From the NCBI RefSeq assembly GCF_000429505.1, contig NZ_AUBZ01000032.1, forward strand, positions 1 through 58,323: a stretch of 58,323 nucleotides of DNA. The letters run 5' to 3'. Numbering within the stretch: the first letter of the stretch is position 1; each line of letters begins with the position of its first letter. The notes under the pieces are model-generated. The model was not told where the DNA came from. It saw nothing but the letters and a program-made list of their open reading frames with translations, and searched no databases. This DNA is from Aliagarivorans taiwanensis DSM 22990 (GTDB lineage: Bacteria; Pseudomonadota; Gammaproteobacteria; Enterobacterales; Celerinatantimonadaceae). The position numbers and the translations under genes were made by a program. Positions 17,211-25,904 of the stretch are shown piece by piece.

Positions 17211-17974
17211 TGTGTACCCTGAGCCTGCTGCGCAATGGCAAGGATTGGCTGATCACCATGAATCGCGACGAAGCGCGCGATCGCCATGAAGGTCAGCTGC
17301 AGATCCGCCAGCACGGCACCTTGCACTACTGCTATCCGCTGGACCTGCGCGCCGCCGGCAGTTGGTTTGGCTTTAATCAGCAGGGCATGGCAGCGGCCTT
17401 ACTCAATCGCTACCAAGACCCACAAGCGCTACACAAGCAAAGCCGTGGCGCGCTGGTACCGATGTTGCTGCAACACGCCGATATCGATGCCGCGCTGCAG
17501 CAGCTGCGCGCGCAGCTGCTAAGCCAGTTCAACCCCTTCGATTTGTTGCTGTTTGCCAATCACCAACAGTGGCACCTGAGTTGGAATGGCCAGCAAGCTA
17601 GCTGGCAACAGCTGGATAGCCCGGATAGCTGGATCCTTAGCTCATCATCCTTTGAAACCGACGCCACCTTGGCCTATCGCTATCAACGCTTCGAGGCATG
17701 GCTAAACCAGCCCAAAGCCGAGGAGACCGAAGCGCTCGCCGATCAGATACTGGAAGACGTCCACCTTAACCGCGACGATCCGATTCGTTCAGTGATGATG
17801 GACCGCGAGATCGCCCACAGCAAGAGCATCTGCCAGCTGCTGCTGAGCAACCACCGTAAACAACTACGCTACTTCGATGAGACGTCGCTGAACCTTAGCC
17901 GCGAAGGCGTGAGCCCCAGCGAGCTGCCGCGACGCCTTGTGACCTTCAAGCCGGACCCCAAGGAGGCCCTATGA
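17210..17974 (+). CDS. NRDE (TANGO2-family) protein
   Basis: 254 residues beginning MCTLSLLRNG and carrying the family-defining Asn-Arg-Asp-Glu motif at 18-21. DPIRSVMMDREIAHSKSICQ near the end fits bacterial members of the NRDE/TANGO2 family. The invariant Cys directly after Met is compatible with N-terminal-nucleophile chemistry, which has been suggested for the family but is not proven. Human TANGO2 loss affects lipid and haem handling; the bacterial role is unknown. Its start overlaps the DinB stop by one base, and its stop overlaps the next ATG by four, so the three genes are surely co-translated. Confidence 0.82.
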   Translation: MCTLSLLRNGKDWLITMNRDEARDRHEGQLQIRQHGTLHYCYPLDLRAAGSWFGFNQQGMAAALLNRYQDPQALHKQSRGALVPMLLQHADIDAALQQLRAQLLSQFNPFDLLLFANHQQWHLSWNGQQASWQQLDSPDSWILSSSSFETDATLAYRYQRFEAWLNQPKAEETEALADQILEDVHLNRDDPIRSVMMDREIAHSKSICQLLLSNHRKQLRYFDETSLNLSREGVSPSELPRRLVTFKPDPKEAL

Positions 17975-18426
17975 AGCACTCACCGCTCGCCCTGTTACTG
18001 GTACTGGCCAGCATCTTTTTGCCCGGCCAGGTAATGGCAGCCAAGGACCCGATCTTCACCCCGTGGAGCAGCAATAAAGCGATTCGCGGCTATGATCCAG
18101 TGGCCTACTTTACCCAGCAAGCCGCGGTAAAAGGCAGCAAGCAGTACACCTTGGAATGGCAAGGCGCTGACTGGCTGTTTAGCTCAGCGGAAAACCTGGC
18201 CGCCTTTGAGGCCGAGCCAGAGCGCTATGCCCCCCAATACGGCGGCTATTGCGCCTATGCCTTGGCCAACGATGAGCTGGCCCCCATCGACCCAGAGCAG
18301 TTCACTATTGTCGATGGCAAGCTCTACCTCAACTACAGCGCCAAGATCCAACAGCGCTGGCTGAAGAATCGCGATGAATACATCAGCGATGCCGATGGCC
18401 ATTGGCCAACGGTGCTAGAGCGCTAA
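17971..18426 (+). CDS. Secreted YHS-domain protein
   Basis: 151 residues with a Sec signal (KHSPLALLLVLASIFLPGQVMA, about 23 residues), hence periplasmic. The mature part has a YHS-type domain: AIRGYDPVAYFTQ, LEWQGADWLFSSAENLAAFEAEPERYAPQYGGYCAYALA. YHS domains are short metal- or copper-associated modules found in P-type ATPases and reductase-linked proteins. This stand-alone periplasmic class is widespread in marine proteobacteria and uncharacterised. ATG overlaps the NRDE stop as ATGA. Its stop codon shares a base with the ATG of the next gene. Confidence 0.82.
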   Translation: MKHSPLALLLVLASIFLPGQVMAAKDPIFTPWSSNKAIRGYDPVAYFTQQAAVKGSKQYTLEWQGADWLFSSAENLAAFEAEPERYAPQYGGYCAYALANDELAPIDPEQFTIVDGKLYLNYSAKIQQRWLKNRDEYISDADGHWPTVLER

Positions 18427-18833
18427 TGCTCAAACTCTATCGCCAAGGACTACAAAGCCTCTCACCGTGGCAGATATCACTGCTGGCAGCGGTCATTTAT
18501 GGCAGCTGGGCGGGTTGGGTGAACAGCGACCATGGCAGCATGGTCGCGCTACGGGCAGGGCTGGTGCAAGCCAGCTATGCCTTTGTCTCAACCGCCTTAG
18601 TCACCTACATTGCCCGCTACTTCCTGCTCAAGCCCTGGTCGAGCCCTTGGCCGCTGGCCGCCGCATTGGGCGTGGGCTGGAGCTGCTTGCTGGCGATCCC
18701 GCTGTCGCTGCATCACTGGCAGAACACTCCAGATATCTTTGAGGCGATTGCGCCCGGATTAGCCATCGGTACCCTTTATCTGTACAGCTACTGCCACTAC
18801 TTCGACGGCAATCGCGCTGAAGGCGCTAGCTAG
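18426..18833 (+). CDS. Four-helix inner-membrane protein, unknown
   Basis: 135 residues with four likely membrane helices (about 18-36, 44-68, 75-95, 108-125) and a positively charged N-terminus MLKLYRQ. The ATG at 18426 overlaps the TAA of the YHS gene (TAATG), which decides the start over the longer frame at 18402. No family is recognised. As part of the run it may work with the YHS protein or with the lipid enzymes, but that is inference. Confidence 0.68.
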   Translation: MLKLYRQGLQSLSPWQISLLAAVIYGSWAGWVNSDHGSMVALRAGLVQASYAFVSTALVTYIARYFLLKPWSSPWPLAAALGVGWSCLLAIPLSLHHWQNTPDIFEAIAPGLAIGTLYLYSYCHYFDGNRAEGAS

Positions 18834-18846
18834 CAGGGCCACCACG

Positions 18847-20280
18847 ATGATCTGGCGGCTAGCGATGCTCTGGCGTATGGCACTGATACTCACCAGTGCA
18901 CTACTCGCCGCGTGCAGCAGCCGACCACCCGCTCCCCTCGACTGCCATCAAGCGTTAATCGCGCTAGAGCAGCAGATCAGCCGCGATATCGGTATTAGCC
19001 TCGGCAATCCCATCGACAACTTACCTGCCTTGCGCAGCGATCGCTTTGTCGAAAGTTGGCTGACAGAGCCACTCGAGCAGTCTCAAGCGCAAGCGCTGAT
19101 CACGTACATGGCGGCGCTGGCCAAGCGAGCATGGCAACTGGAGTGGGCCCAGCTTTCCCCTGAGCAGCAGCTCGCTTGGGAGTCGCGACTAGCCACTCAA
19201 ACGCCACAAGGTGAGTTACCACTTACCCACTGCCTAGAGCAGCAGCAATCGACCTACCTACAGCAATGGCAACACACCCTTATTCAGCTGCAAAGCCAAC
19301 AGCCGGACGATGATTATCAAGACTGGGCGCGGGTACTTGGCCTGTACCCCTTGCTAAAGGGGCCGTTTAAACAGGCCGTTGAGAAAGAGCAGGCACGCCT
19401 TGCAGCCGACTGGCAAGCACATATCCCCAACCAAGACCATGCCCTCTACTTGCCTGACGACCATGCAATCGCACCTCTCTGGCCAGCAGCCGATGCGCTA
19501 GGCCTGCCCCAGTTTAGCGCCGCCCAGTGGCAGCAACTGGCCATGGCCTACGCACCGCAGTGGCAGATCGCGACCAATGACCCTGCCAATCGGCCGGGTC
19601 GGGTTGAGTATCTTCAAGACGAGCAGCTTAGAGTAAATATCGAGAAGCCCAGCTACTACCACTTTGTCAGCTTTGGCAGGCATCACCGGCAGACCACCAC
19701 TCAACTGAACTATCTGTTGTGGTTTAGCGAGCGGCCCAAGCTCAGCCGCTTCGATTGGGTGGCGGGGCAGCACGACGCCCTGTTGTTTCGCATCCATCTC
19801 GACCAGCACGGTGAGCTACTGGCCATGGACAGCGTGCACCTCTGTGGTTGCTGGTATCAGCTGATGCTACCCGAGGGGCGCGGCTATACGGCACAGATGC
19901 AAGGCGAGCCGGTGATGATGCAGCGAGTAACCAGCGACTTGCCGGTCAGGCTGCAGGTATCTGCGGATGAGCATCATATCGTTGGGGTAGCAGCGGCCAG
20001 CGAGTCGAGCCCTGCCAGCAACCAGATTGCACTCACCGCTCTGCCTTGGGATAGGCTGTATCAGCTAAGCGAGAGCCCAGCGCCGAATAGTTCTGACAAG
20101 AGCGCGTTTAACCGCGAGGGGATCGTGCCCGGTTCCCAGCGCCCGGAGCGCTGGTTTTTCTGGCCGATGGGGGTTGCCGATGCGGGTAGCCTACGCCGCT
20201 TGGGCGATCATGCCATCGCCTTTGTCGGCAAGCGCTATTTCGACCAAGCCCGGCTGTTAGAAGGCCTTGGCGTCGAGTGA
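18847..20280 (+). CDS. Lipoprotein of unknown function at the end of the olsF run
   Basis: 477 residues with a lipoprotein signal and lipobox LLAAC (Cys23), then a long soluble domain. The first part is Gln/Leu-rich and helical (residues about 30-200). The second is richer in beta-type segments, with WFSERPKLSRFDWVAGQHDALLF and HLCGCWYQL. It also has WFFWPMGVADAGSLRRLGDHAIAFVGKRYFD near the C-terminus. I recognise no family. It starts 13 bases after the membrane-protein stop and its stop is one base from the convergent FKBP stop, so the run ends here. Confidence 0.72.
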   Translation: MIWRLAMLWRMALILTSALLAACSSRPPAPLDCHQALIALEQQISRDIGISLGNPIDNLPALRSDRFVESWLTEPLEQSQAQALITYMAALAKRAWQLEWAQLSPEQQLAWESRLATQTPQGELPLTHCLEQQQSTYLQQWQHTLIQLQSQQPDDDYQDWARVLGLYPLLKGPFKQAVEKEQARLAADWQAHIPNQDHALYLPDDHAIAPLWPAADALGLPQFSAAQWQQLAMAYAPQWQIATNDPANRPGRVEYLQDEQLRVNIEKPSYYHFVSFGRHHRQTTTQLNYLLWFSERPKLSRFDWVAGQHDALLFRIHLDQHGELLAMDSVHLCGCWYQLMLPEGRGYTAQMQGEPVMMQRVTSDLPVRLQVSADEHHIVGVAAASESSPASNQIALTALPWDRLYQLSESPAPNSSDKSAFNREGIVPGSQRPERWFFWPMGVADAGSLRRLGDHAIAFVGKRYFDQARLLEGLGVE

Positions 20281-20281
20281 G

Positions 20282-20713
20282 TTACTCGAATTTAAGCAGG
20301 CGAGCGTCCACTACCATCACTGCGTAGGGGCCAATCCCGCTGCCGTTGCCCTTGCGTCCCCATGCCAGCTCTGGCGGGATGACAAACTCATAGCGGGAGC
20401 CCAGCGGCATCAGCTGCAGGCCTTCACGCAGACCGGGGATCGCCTCTTGTAGCGAGTATTTGTCGGGCAGGCTTTCTTTATAGGTATCAGCAATCACCGC
20501 GCCGTCGGCCAGCAAGATACGCTGGTTAACCGTCACCGTGTCGAACTCGGTAGGGGTCGGCCCTTCCACCTGCTCAATCACCCGATACATCAGACCTGAA
20601 GGCAGACAATGGACATCTGCTTTCTGCTGATATTTGGTAATAAACTCTGCGCCGTTGTTCTTGTTACTGCCTGCCGACCCTTTAGCCCGGCGGCGCTGGT
20701 TGTTTCGTGCCAT
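20282..20713 (-). CDS. FKBP-type peptidyl-prolyl cis-trans isomerase
   Basis: 143 residues. A basic N-terminal tail (MARNNQRRRAKGSAGSNKNNGAEF) precedes one FKBP domain with VEGPTPTEFDTVTVNQRILLADG, PGLREGLQLMPLGSRYEFVIPPELAWGRKG and a closing VMVVDARLLKF strand. This resembles FklB/FkpA C-terminal domains, but no signal peptide or dimerisation helix is present, so it is cytoplasmic. Some conserved FKBP active-site aromatics appear altered (HCLPSGLMYRVIEQ is present, but the usual VHYTG is replaced by VNQRI), so catalytic strength is uncertain. Stop codons of this gene and the convergent lipoprotein gene almost touch. Confidence 0.8.
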   Translation of the reverse strand: MARNNQRRRAKGSAGSNKNNGAEFITKYQQKADVHCLPSGLMYRVIEQVEGPTPTEFDTVTVNQRILLADGAVIADTYKESLPDKYSLQEAIPGLREGLQLMPLGSRYEFVIPPELAWGRKGNGSGIGPYAVMVVDARLLKFE

Positions 20714-20786
20714 ACGTCTTTTGATAACTTGCTGAAAAGCTCATCATTATACTCACATCTGAGCGGCTACGCAGCGACTGGGGCCG

Positions 20787-21323
20787 CTAACTGCGGCTGA
20801 CATCATCCTGTTCTGTGGTGGTGGCAGTAGGGTTACTGGCAGTCTCCTCCGGCGCCTGCTCGCTCTCGGCGGTCGATTCTTGCTGCGATTGCTGCACCGC
20901 TGCCACCAATTGTTCAACTTGCGGACTCGGACGGTGCTCAAGTTTCCATGACAGGTAGAGCAGCATGGCCAGGCACAGCAGGTGTAAGGCTTCAAAAATA
21001 GCCAGCAGTAGCGGTAGGTTTAGCTGGGGCGCCAACGCCCGGTCGAGCAGATAGGCCAGCGCACAGACCCGCAGCAGCCACATGCCATGGCGGCTGGCAT
21101 AGAGCAGCGAGTAGGCCGCCAGCACACTGACAAAGAACAGGCTAAGCGCCCAAGGGAAGCTCAGTGGAAACGGCCCCAAGCGGGTGATCATATCCGATAC
21201 CTGGAATGCCCCCGACAAGGCCTGCGACAACAAAGCCAGGCTACCCAACAGGGCATAGGCGCTGACCGTAAAGCGTAACCAGCCACGATAGCGAACAGAA
21301 AGTAAGGAGTTGAGCTGGCGCAT
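20787..21323 (-). CDS. Inner-membrane protein with acidic C-terminal tail, unknown
   Basis: About 178 residues: four membrane segments in the first 125 residues (GWLRFTVSAYALLGSLALL, FPWALSLFFVSVLAAYSLLY, MWLLRVCALAYLL, LLLAIFEALHLLCLAMLLYL), then a Glu/Thr/Ser-rich hydrophilic tail of about 45 residues. The ATG at 21323 has GGAGG 5 bases upstream and is preferred to an in-frame TTG at 21335. No family recognised. It lies downstream of urtE on the same strand, but a hairpin separates them, so it is probably not part of the urea operon. Confidence 0.7.
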   Translation of the reverse strand: MRQLNSLLSVRYRGWLRFTVSAYALLGSLALLSQALSGAFQVSDMITRLGPFPLSFPWALSLFFVSVLAAYSLLYASRHGMWLLRVCALAYLLDRALAPQLNLPLLLAIFEALHLLCLAMLLYLSWKLEHRPSPQVEQLVAAVQQSQQESTAESEQAPEETASNPTATTTEQDDVSRS

Positions 21324-21439
21324 CACGGCCTCCAACGATAGCGAGCGTCAGCTCAATACTAGGGGGAGAGTGACAAGGCTGTCCAAAGTTCCTGCCAATA
21401 AGCGCGACCGGGTCAAACAAAACCGCCTTCCGATACAAT

Positions 21440-21464
21440 AAGGCCCCGCTATTTGCAGGGCCTT
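21440..21464 (-). terminator. Hairpin after urtE, likely terminator of the urea-transport operon
   Basis: AAGGCCC (21440-21446) pairs with GGGCCTT (21458-21464), with a further GC/GC pair inside. It lies 20-44 bases past the urtE stop. The T-run on the minus strand is poor (TTATTGTAT), so termination may be incomplete. Confidence 0.5.
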
Positions 21465-21483
21465 CATTGAGCATCAAAGCGGA

Positions 21484-22179
21484 TTACACACTCATCCACT
21501 GCTTAACTTGCTGAGGATCAACTGCTTGCTTGTCACCTTGCAGCACCACGTTGCCCCGGTCCAGCACGGTGTAGTGATCGGCCAGCTCAACGGCGAAGTC
21601 GAAGTACTGCTCCACCAGTACGATGGCCATATCGCCACGGTCCCGCAGGTGAGCCAGTACCCGTTGAATGTCCTTGATGATCGAAGGTTGGATCCCTTCG
21701 GTAGGCTCATCAAGCATCAACAGCTTGGGCTGCATCACTAGTGCTCGGGCAATCGCCAGCTGCTGCTGTTGCCCCCCACTGAGGTCACCGCCACGTCGAG
21801 CCAGCATCTTTTTCAGCACCGGGAACAGACGGTAGATCTCATCGGGGATCACCCGCTCAGATTTTGGCAGGACCGAGAAGCCGGTTTTCAGGTTCTCCAG
21901 CACCGTCAGTTGGCTGAAGATCTCCCGCCCCTGCGGCACAATAGCAATCCCCAGCTTGGCGCGCTGCGCCGCCGAGAGCTTGCTGATGTCCTTGCCTTCA
22001 AAGCGGATCGCACCGCCTGAGATACGTTGCTGTCCGGCCAGCGAACGCAGCAGCGTGGTCTTGCCCACACCATTGCGCCCCAACACACAGCTGATTTGGC
22101 CAAGCTCGGCCTTTAGATCGATACCATACAGCGCCTGACTGGCACCGTAGTGGCTATCTACATTAGCAATTTCTAACAT
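21484..22179 (-). CDS. urtE: Urea ABC transporter ATPase UrtE
   Basis: 231 residues, a LivF-type ABC ATPase: Walker A GRNGVGKTT, signature LSGGQQQQLAIARAL, Walker B LLMLDEPTEGIQPS. It belongs with UrtD as one of two cytoplasmic ATPases energising high-affinity urea uptake through UrtBC. It is the last gene of urtABCDE and starts 8 bases after urtD. Order and neighbouring urease make urea the clear substrate, as against branched-chain amino acids for its Liv relatives. Confidence 0.94.
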   Translation of the reverse strand: MLEIANVDSHYGASQALYGIDLKAELGQISCVLGRNGVGKTTLLRSLAGQQRISGGAIRFEGKDISKLSAAQRAKLGIAIVPQGREIFSQLTVLENLKTGFSVLPKSERVIPDEIYRLFPVLKKMLARRGGDLSGGQQQQLAIARALVMQPKLLMLDEPTEGIQPSIIKDIQRVLAHLRDRGDMAIVLVEQYFDFAVELADHYTVLDRGNVVLQGDKQAVDPQQVKQWMSV

Positions 22180-22187
22180 ATATTCCC

Positions 22188-22949
22188 CTAGCGCCCCAGA
22201 TACACTTCAATCACTTGTTGGTTCTGTTGAACCTGCTCCAGCGTGCCTTGTGCCAGCACCGAGCCCTCGTGCAACACGGTTACCGGGCAGTCCAGTGCTT
22301 TCACAAAGTCCATATCGTGCTCCACCACCACCAGCGAGTGGTCTTGGGCCAGCTGCTTAAACAGCTCGGCGGTCAGCGCGGTCTCTTCATCGGTCATCCC
22401 GGCTGCCGGTTCGTCGATCAGCAGCAAGCGTGGCTCCTGCATAATCAACATGCCGATCTCCAGCCACTGCTTCTGGCCATGTGAGAGTGAGCCAGCCAGC
22501 CAACTGCGCTTGTCCTGCAGGCGGATCAGCTCCAGCACCTCTTCGATGCGGCCAAAAGACTGATTGCTCAGCTTATGTAGCAGCGATTGGAACACCCCGC
22601 GGCCGCCAGAGAGCGCCAGCTCGAGGTTCTCGAATACCGTCAGGTTTTCAATCACCGAGGGCTTTTGGAACTTACGACCAATCCCTAAGTTGGCGATTTC
22701 CGCCTCGTCGTGCTGGGTCAGATCGATGTCTTGTTCGAACATCACGATGCCTTCATCAGGGCGAAGCTTGCCGGTAATCACATCCATCATGGTGGTTTTG
22801 CCGGCACCATTGGGGCCGATAATCGCCCGCATCTCGCCGGGCTCCATAATCAGTGACAGGCTGTTGAGCGCCTTAAAGCCGTCGAAGCTCTTGGTGACGC
22901 CATCCACATATAGCAGGGTATTCTGTGGAATATGCTTTGGCTTAGACAT
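22188..22949 (-). CDS. urtD: Urea ABC transporter ATPase UrtD
   Basis: 253 residues of the LivG type: Walker A GPNGAGKTTMMDVITGKL, signature LSHGQKQWLEIGMLI, Walker B LLLIDEPAAGMTDEE. LSHGQKQWLEIG is the signature form typical of UrtD. The frame is open much further upstream, but the ATG at 22949 has AGGAG 7 bases before it and gives the usual N-terminus MSKPKHIPQNTLLYVDGV. The start overlaps the end of urtC by 8 bases, so translation is coupled. Confidence 0.94.
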   Translation of the reverse strand: MSKPKHIPQNTLLYVDGVTKSFDGFKALNSLSLIMEPGEMRAIIGPNGAGKTTMMDVITGKLRPDEGIVMFEQDIDLTQHDEAEIANLGIGRKFQKPSVIENLTVFENLELALSGGRGVFQSLLHKLSNQSFGRIEEVLELIRLQDKRSWLAGSLSHGQKQWLEIGMLIMQEPRLLLIDEPAAGMTDEETALTAELFKQLAQDHSLVVVEHDMDFVKALDCPVTVLHEGSVLAQGTLEQVQQNQQVIEVYLGR

Positions 22950-24198
22950 TGGCGGCTCCTTGATCAAGGTTCTTGGGGGTCGGCTCGGCTTGCTTGTCCG
23001 GCTCTGGCGCGACCTGAGACGCTTGCTGAGGCTGTGGCTCAGCCTCAACAGCTTGCGCTTGAACCGGTGCTTCAGTATTAGCCCCTGAAGCCGCCTTGCT
23101 GCGACGCATCTTGCTCAGCTGAGCACTCAGCCCCACCACACCCTTGGGTAGCCACAATGTCGTTACCACAAACAGGCCACCTAGGAAGAACAGCCACAGC
23201 TCGGGGAAGGCGCCGGTAAACCAGGTCTTACCAAAGTTCACCATCCACGCGCCGAAGATCGCGCCAAACAAAGTGCCACGGCCACCAACCGCCACCCAGA
23301 CAATGCTCTCAATCGAGTTCAGCGGCGCAAACTCGCCCGGGTTGATGATGCCCACTTGCGGCACATACAGCGCACCGGCGACACCCGCCAACATGGCGGA
23401 AACCACAAATACGAACAGCTTAAAGCGCTCCACTCGATAGCCAATAAAACGGGTGCGGCTTTCGCTGTCGCGGATCGCAATCAGTACCCGGCCCAGCTTG
23501 GAGTTAACAATAAAGCGACACAGCAGATAGCCACCGGCCAGCGCCAGCGCGCTTAGGCTAAACAGCGCGGCCCGGGTACCCGAATGCTGCAGGTTAAAGC
23601 CCAAGATATCTTTAAAGTCGGTCAGGCCATTATTACCACCAAAGCCCATGTCGTTACGGAAGAAGGCCAACATCAACGCGTAGGTCAGCGCCTGGGTGAT
23701 AATCGACAGATACACCCCGGTCACCCGCGAACGGAAGGCCAAATAGCCGAACAGGAAGGCCAGTGCGCCCGGCACCAACAGCACCATCAGCATGGCGAAG
23801 CCGAACATATCAAAGCCCTGCCAATACCAAGGCAGCTCAGTCCAGTTCAGGAACACCATAAAGTCTGGCAACAGTGGGTTGGCGTACACCCCGCGCTCAC
23901 CGATTTGACGCATCAGGTACATGCCCATGGCGTAGCCGCCGAGGGCAAAGAAGGCGCCGTGGCCAAGGCTCAAGATACCGCAGTAGCCCCACACCAAGTC
24001 CACCGCAACCGCTAGCAAGGCGTAGCAAAGATACTTGCCCAGCAAGGTCACCCAGTACGATGACAGATAAAAGGTATCGCCCGGCTCAAACACCAAGCTA
24101 CAAAACGGCACGATAATCGCCAGTGCCAGTAGCACCGCCAGCAGGGCATTGCCCACCTTATCGCGCATCAGAAAAGATACGATAATAGAACGACTCAT
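22942..24198 (-). CDS. urtC: Urea ABC transporter permease UrtC
   Basis: 418 residues, a LivM-type permease with about ten membrane segments. DLVWGYCGILSLGHGAFFALGGYAMGMYLMR is the conserved N-terminal permease motif and VGGRGTLFGAIFGAWMVNFGKTWFT the coupling region. The last 60 residues are an unusual Ala/Gln/Pro/Glu-rich hydrophilic tail (EAPVQAQAVEAEPQPQQ) not needed for transport. GGAGGA lies 7 bases before the ATG, and the gene begins three bases after urtB stops. It forms the urea channel with UrtB. Confidence 0.94.
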   Translation of the reverse strand: MSRSIIVSFLMRDKVGNALLAVLLALAIIVPFCSLVFEPGDTFYLSSYWVTLLGKYLCYALLAVAVDLVWGYCGILSLGHGAFFALGGYAMGMYLMRQIGERGVYANPLLPDFMVFLNWTELPWYWQGFDMFGFAMLMVLLVPGALAFLFGYLAFRSRVTGVYLSIITQALTYALMLAFFRNDMGFGGNNGLTDFKDILGFNLQHSGTRAALFSLSALALAGGYLLCRFIVNSKLGRVLIAIRDSESRTRFIGYRVERFKLFVFVVSAMLAGVAGALYVPQVGIINPGEFAPLNSIESIVWVAVGGRGTLFGAIFGAWMVNFGKTWFTGAFPELWLFFLGGLFVVTTLWLPKGVVGLSAQLSKMRRSKAASGANTEAPVQAQAVEAEPQPQQASQVAPEPDKQAEPTPKNLDQGAANV

Positions 24199-24201
24199 CG
24201 C

Positions 24202-25797
24202 TTAGTCCTCCACCATGCGGCCTTTCAGAGCGAACATGCCCCGAGGACGTTTTTGAATAAACAGGATGATAAATACCAGCACCAAGATCTTCGCCAGTAC
24301 CGCACCGGTAAACGGTTCTGCCAGCTTGTTGGCCACCCCAAGGGTCATTGCAGCCACCACAGTGCCGAACAGGTTGCCGACGCCACCGAACACCACCACC
24401 ATGAACGAGTCGATGATGTAGTTCTGGCCAAGGTTGGGGCCAACGTTGGTTAGCTGACTGAGTGCCACACCGGCAATACCGGCCACCCCAGAGCCCAAAC
24501 CAAAGGTCATGGCATCCACCCATGAGGAGCGAATACCCATGGCGTTAGCCATCGCCCGGTTTTGCGTTACCGCGCGCACCTGCAGGCCGAAGAAGGTCTT
24601 GCTAATCAGCAGCCACAGCGCTGCCACCACCATAAAGCTGAAGATAATGATGTAGAGGCGGTTATAGGTCAGCGCCAGCACGCCGTTGATCTCCAACGAG
24701 CCGCTCAGCCACTGCGGAGTGATTACCGCTTGGTTAAGTGGGCCAAAGATACTGCGCACCAACTGCTGGAGCACCAGACTCAGACCAAAGGTCGCCAGCA
24801 GGGTTTCCAGTGGTCGGCCGTATAAGAAGCGAATAATCCCGCGCTCGATCAGCACACCCATGGCGCCCGATACCAAGAAGGCCGCAGGGATCGCCACCAC
24901 CAAGGACAGTTCAATATGCCCCGGCATCAGCTGCTGCACCACGTAGGTGGTGTAGGCGCCCAGCATGATCATCTCGCCGTGGGCCATGTTGATCACGCCC
25001 ATCACGCCGAAGGTGATCGCCAGACCCACCGCCGCCAATAGCAGCACTGCGCCTAAGCTCAGCCCGAAGTACAGGTTCTCGGCAGCGCGATTGAGTTTAA
25101 GTAGCTGCTGGTTACGCGCCACCGACTCATTGATTGCTGCTAATACCTCAGCGTTTTGCTCGTCAGATTGGGCACGCAATAGCGCATTACGCGAAGGGGC
25201 ATCCATGCGTCCGCCCAGAAACTCAGCCGAGCTCTGACGCTGGGCGTCATCGCCATTTTCCAACAAGATAATCGCTTGCAGCTCGCGCAGTTTGTCCTGC
25301 ACCTTGGCGCTGGTTTCAGCAACTAAGCGCTGCTCGACCAAGGGAAGTTGCTCGGCCTCTACGTTGGCCATCAATGAGCGCACCGCACTAAAGCGGGCAT
25401 CTTCATCGGGGCCGGCTAGGGCCATCATTGCCAGACCCGAGCGGATCTCGCGGCGTATTCTGTTGTTAACGGTAATCCGTTTTATTTTTGATTTGGCTAC
25501 CTCTCCGAGGGACTCGCCCTGTAGATCGGTCAGCAGGAAGCTCCTGCCACTCTTCGTTGCAATAACCAGCTGGCGATCGGCTTTCACGTAGTAAAGCTCA
25601 GCATCTAACATGCCTTGAAGCGCGACCGCGTTACGCGGGTCATCAAACTCCAGCATGGCCTCAATCGCTGCCAGTTTGTGATTACTGCTTTTTCCGGTCA
25701 GGCCGCTGGCGGCTTGTTGCCAATCGTCGGCGAGTACGCCGAAGCTCAGTACAACCAGTCCAACAAGACCGAGCAGTTTATTTAGCATAGTTTTCAC
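24202..25797 (-). CDS. urtB: Urea ABC transporter permease UrtB (long form)
   Basis: About 531 residues. A Sec-type signal (LLGLVGLVVLSFGVLA) is followed by a hydrophilic region of about 210 residues with HEAT-like helices (LDAELYYVKADRQ; RFSAVRSLMANVEAEQLP), then a LivH-type permease of about 300 residues (AITFGVMGVINMAHGEMIMLGAYTTY; VFGGVGNLFGTVVAAMTLG). The periplasmic N-terminal extension is normal for proteobacterial UrtB but absent from LivH. I place the start at GTG 25797, with AGGAGAGG 5 bases before it; the longer frame lacks a ribosome site. Two hairpins separate it from urtA. Confidence 0.92.
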   Translation of the reverse strand: MKTMLNKLLGLVGLVVLSFGVLADDWQQAASGLTGKSSNHKLAAIEAMLEFDDPRNAVALQGMLDAELYYVKADRQLVIATKSGRSFLLTDLQGESLGEVAKSKIKRITVNNRIRREIRSGLAMMALAGPDEDARFSAVRSLMANVEAEQLPLVEQRLVAETSAKVQDKLRELQAIILLENGDDAQRQSSAEFLGGRMDAPSRNALLRAQSDEQNAEVLAAINESVARNQQLLKLNRAAENLYFGLSLGAVLLLAAVGLAITFGVMGVINMAHGEMIMLGAYTTYVVQQLMPGHIELSLVVAIPAAFLVSGAMGVLIERGIIRFLYGRPLETLLATFGLSLVLQQLVRSIFGPLNQAVITPQWLSGSLEINGVLALTYNRLYIIIFSFMVVAALWLLISKTFFGLQVRAVTQNRAMANAMGIRSSWVDAMTFGLGSGVAGIAGVALSQLTNVGPNLGQNYIIDSFMVVVFGGVGNLFGTVVAAMTLGVANKLAEPFTGAVLAKILVLVFIILFIQKRPRGMFALKGRMVED

Positions 25798-25828
25798 GAC
25801 AACCTCTCCTGGTGAAACTACTTTATGT

Positions 25829-25874
25829 GCGCGCACCGGCGTGCGCTTAGAAGCGGGGCAGCAAGGCTGCCCCG
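25829..25874 (-). promoter_or_regulatory. Two intercistronic hairpins between urtA and urtB
   Basis: CGGGGCAGC/GCTGCCCCG (25854-25874, 3-base loop) is a perfect 9-bp stem with no following T-run, and GCGCAC/GTGCGC (25831-25846, 4-base loop) is a second one. Such stems after a binding-protein gene usually protect its 3' end or cause partial termination, giving more UrtA than permease. The structures are plain in the sequence; the effect is inferred. Confidence 0.65.
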
Positions 25875-25904
25875 ACTTAAGGCTTGGCTAGCTAACTACT
25901 GGGA

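Noticed and set aside
22950-23048. Longer N-terminus for urtD
   Set aside because: The extension lies inside urtC and is Arg/Ser-rich; the ATG at 22949 has a strong ribosome site.
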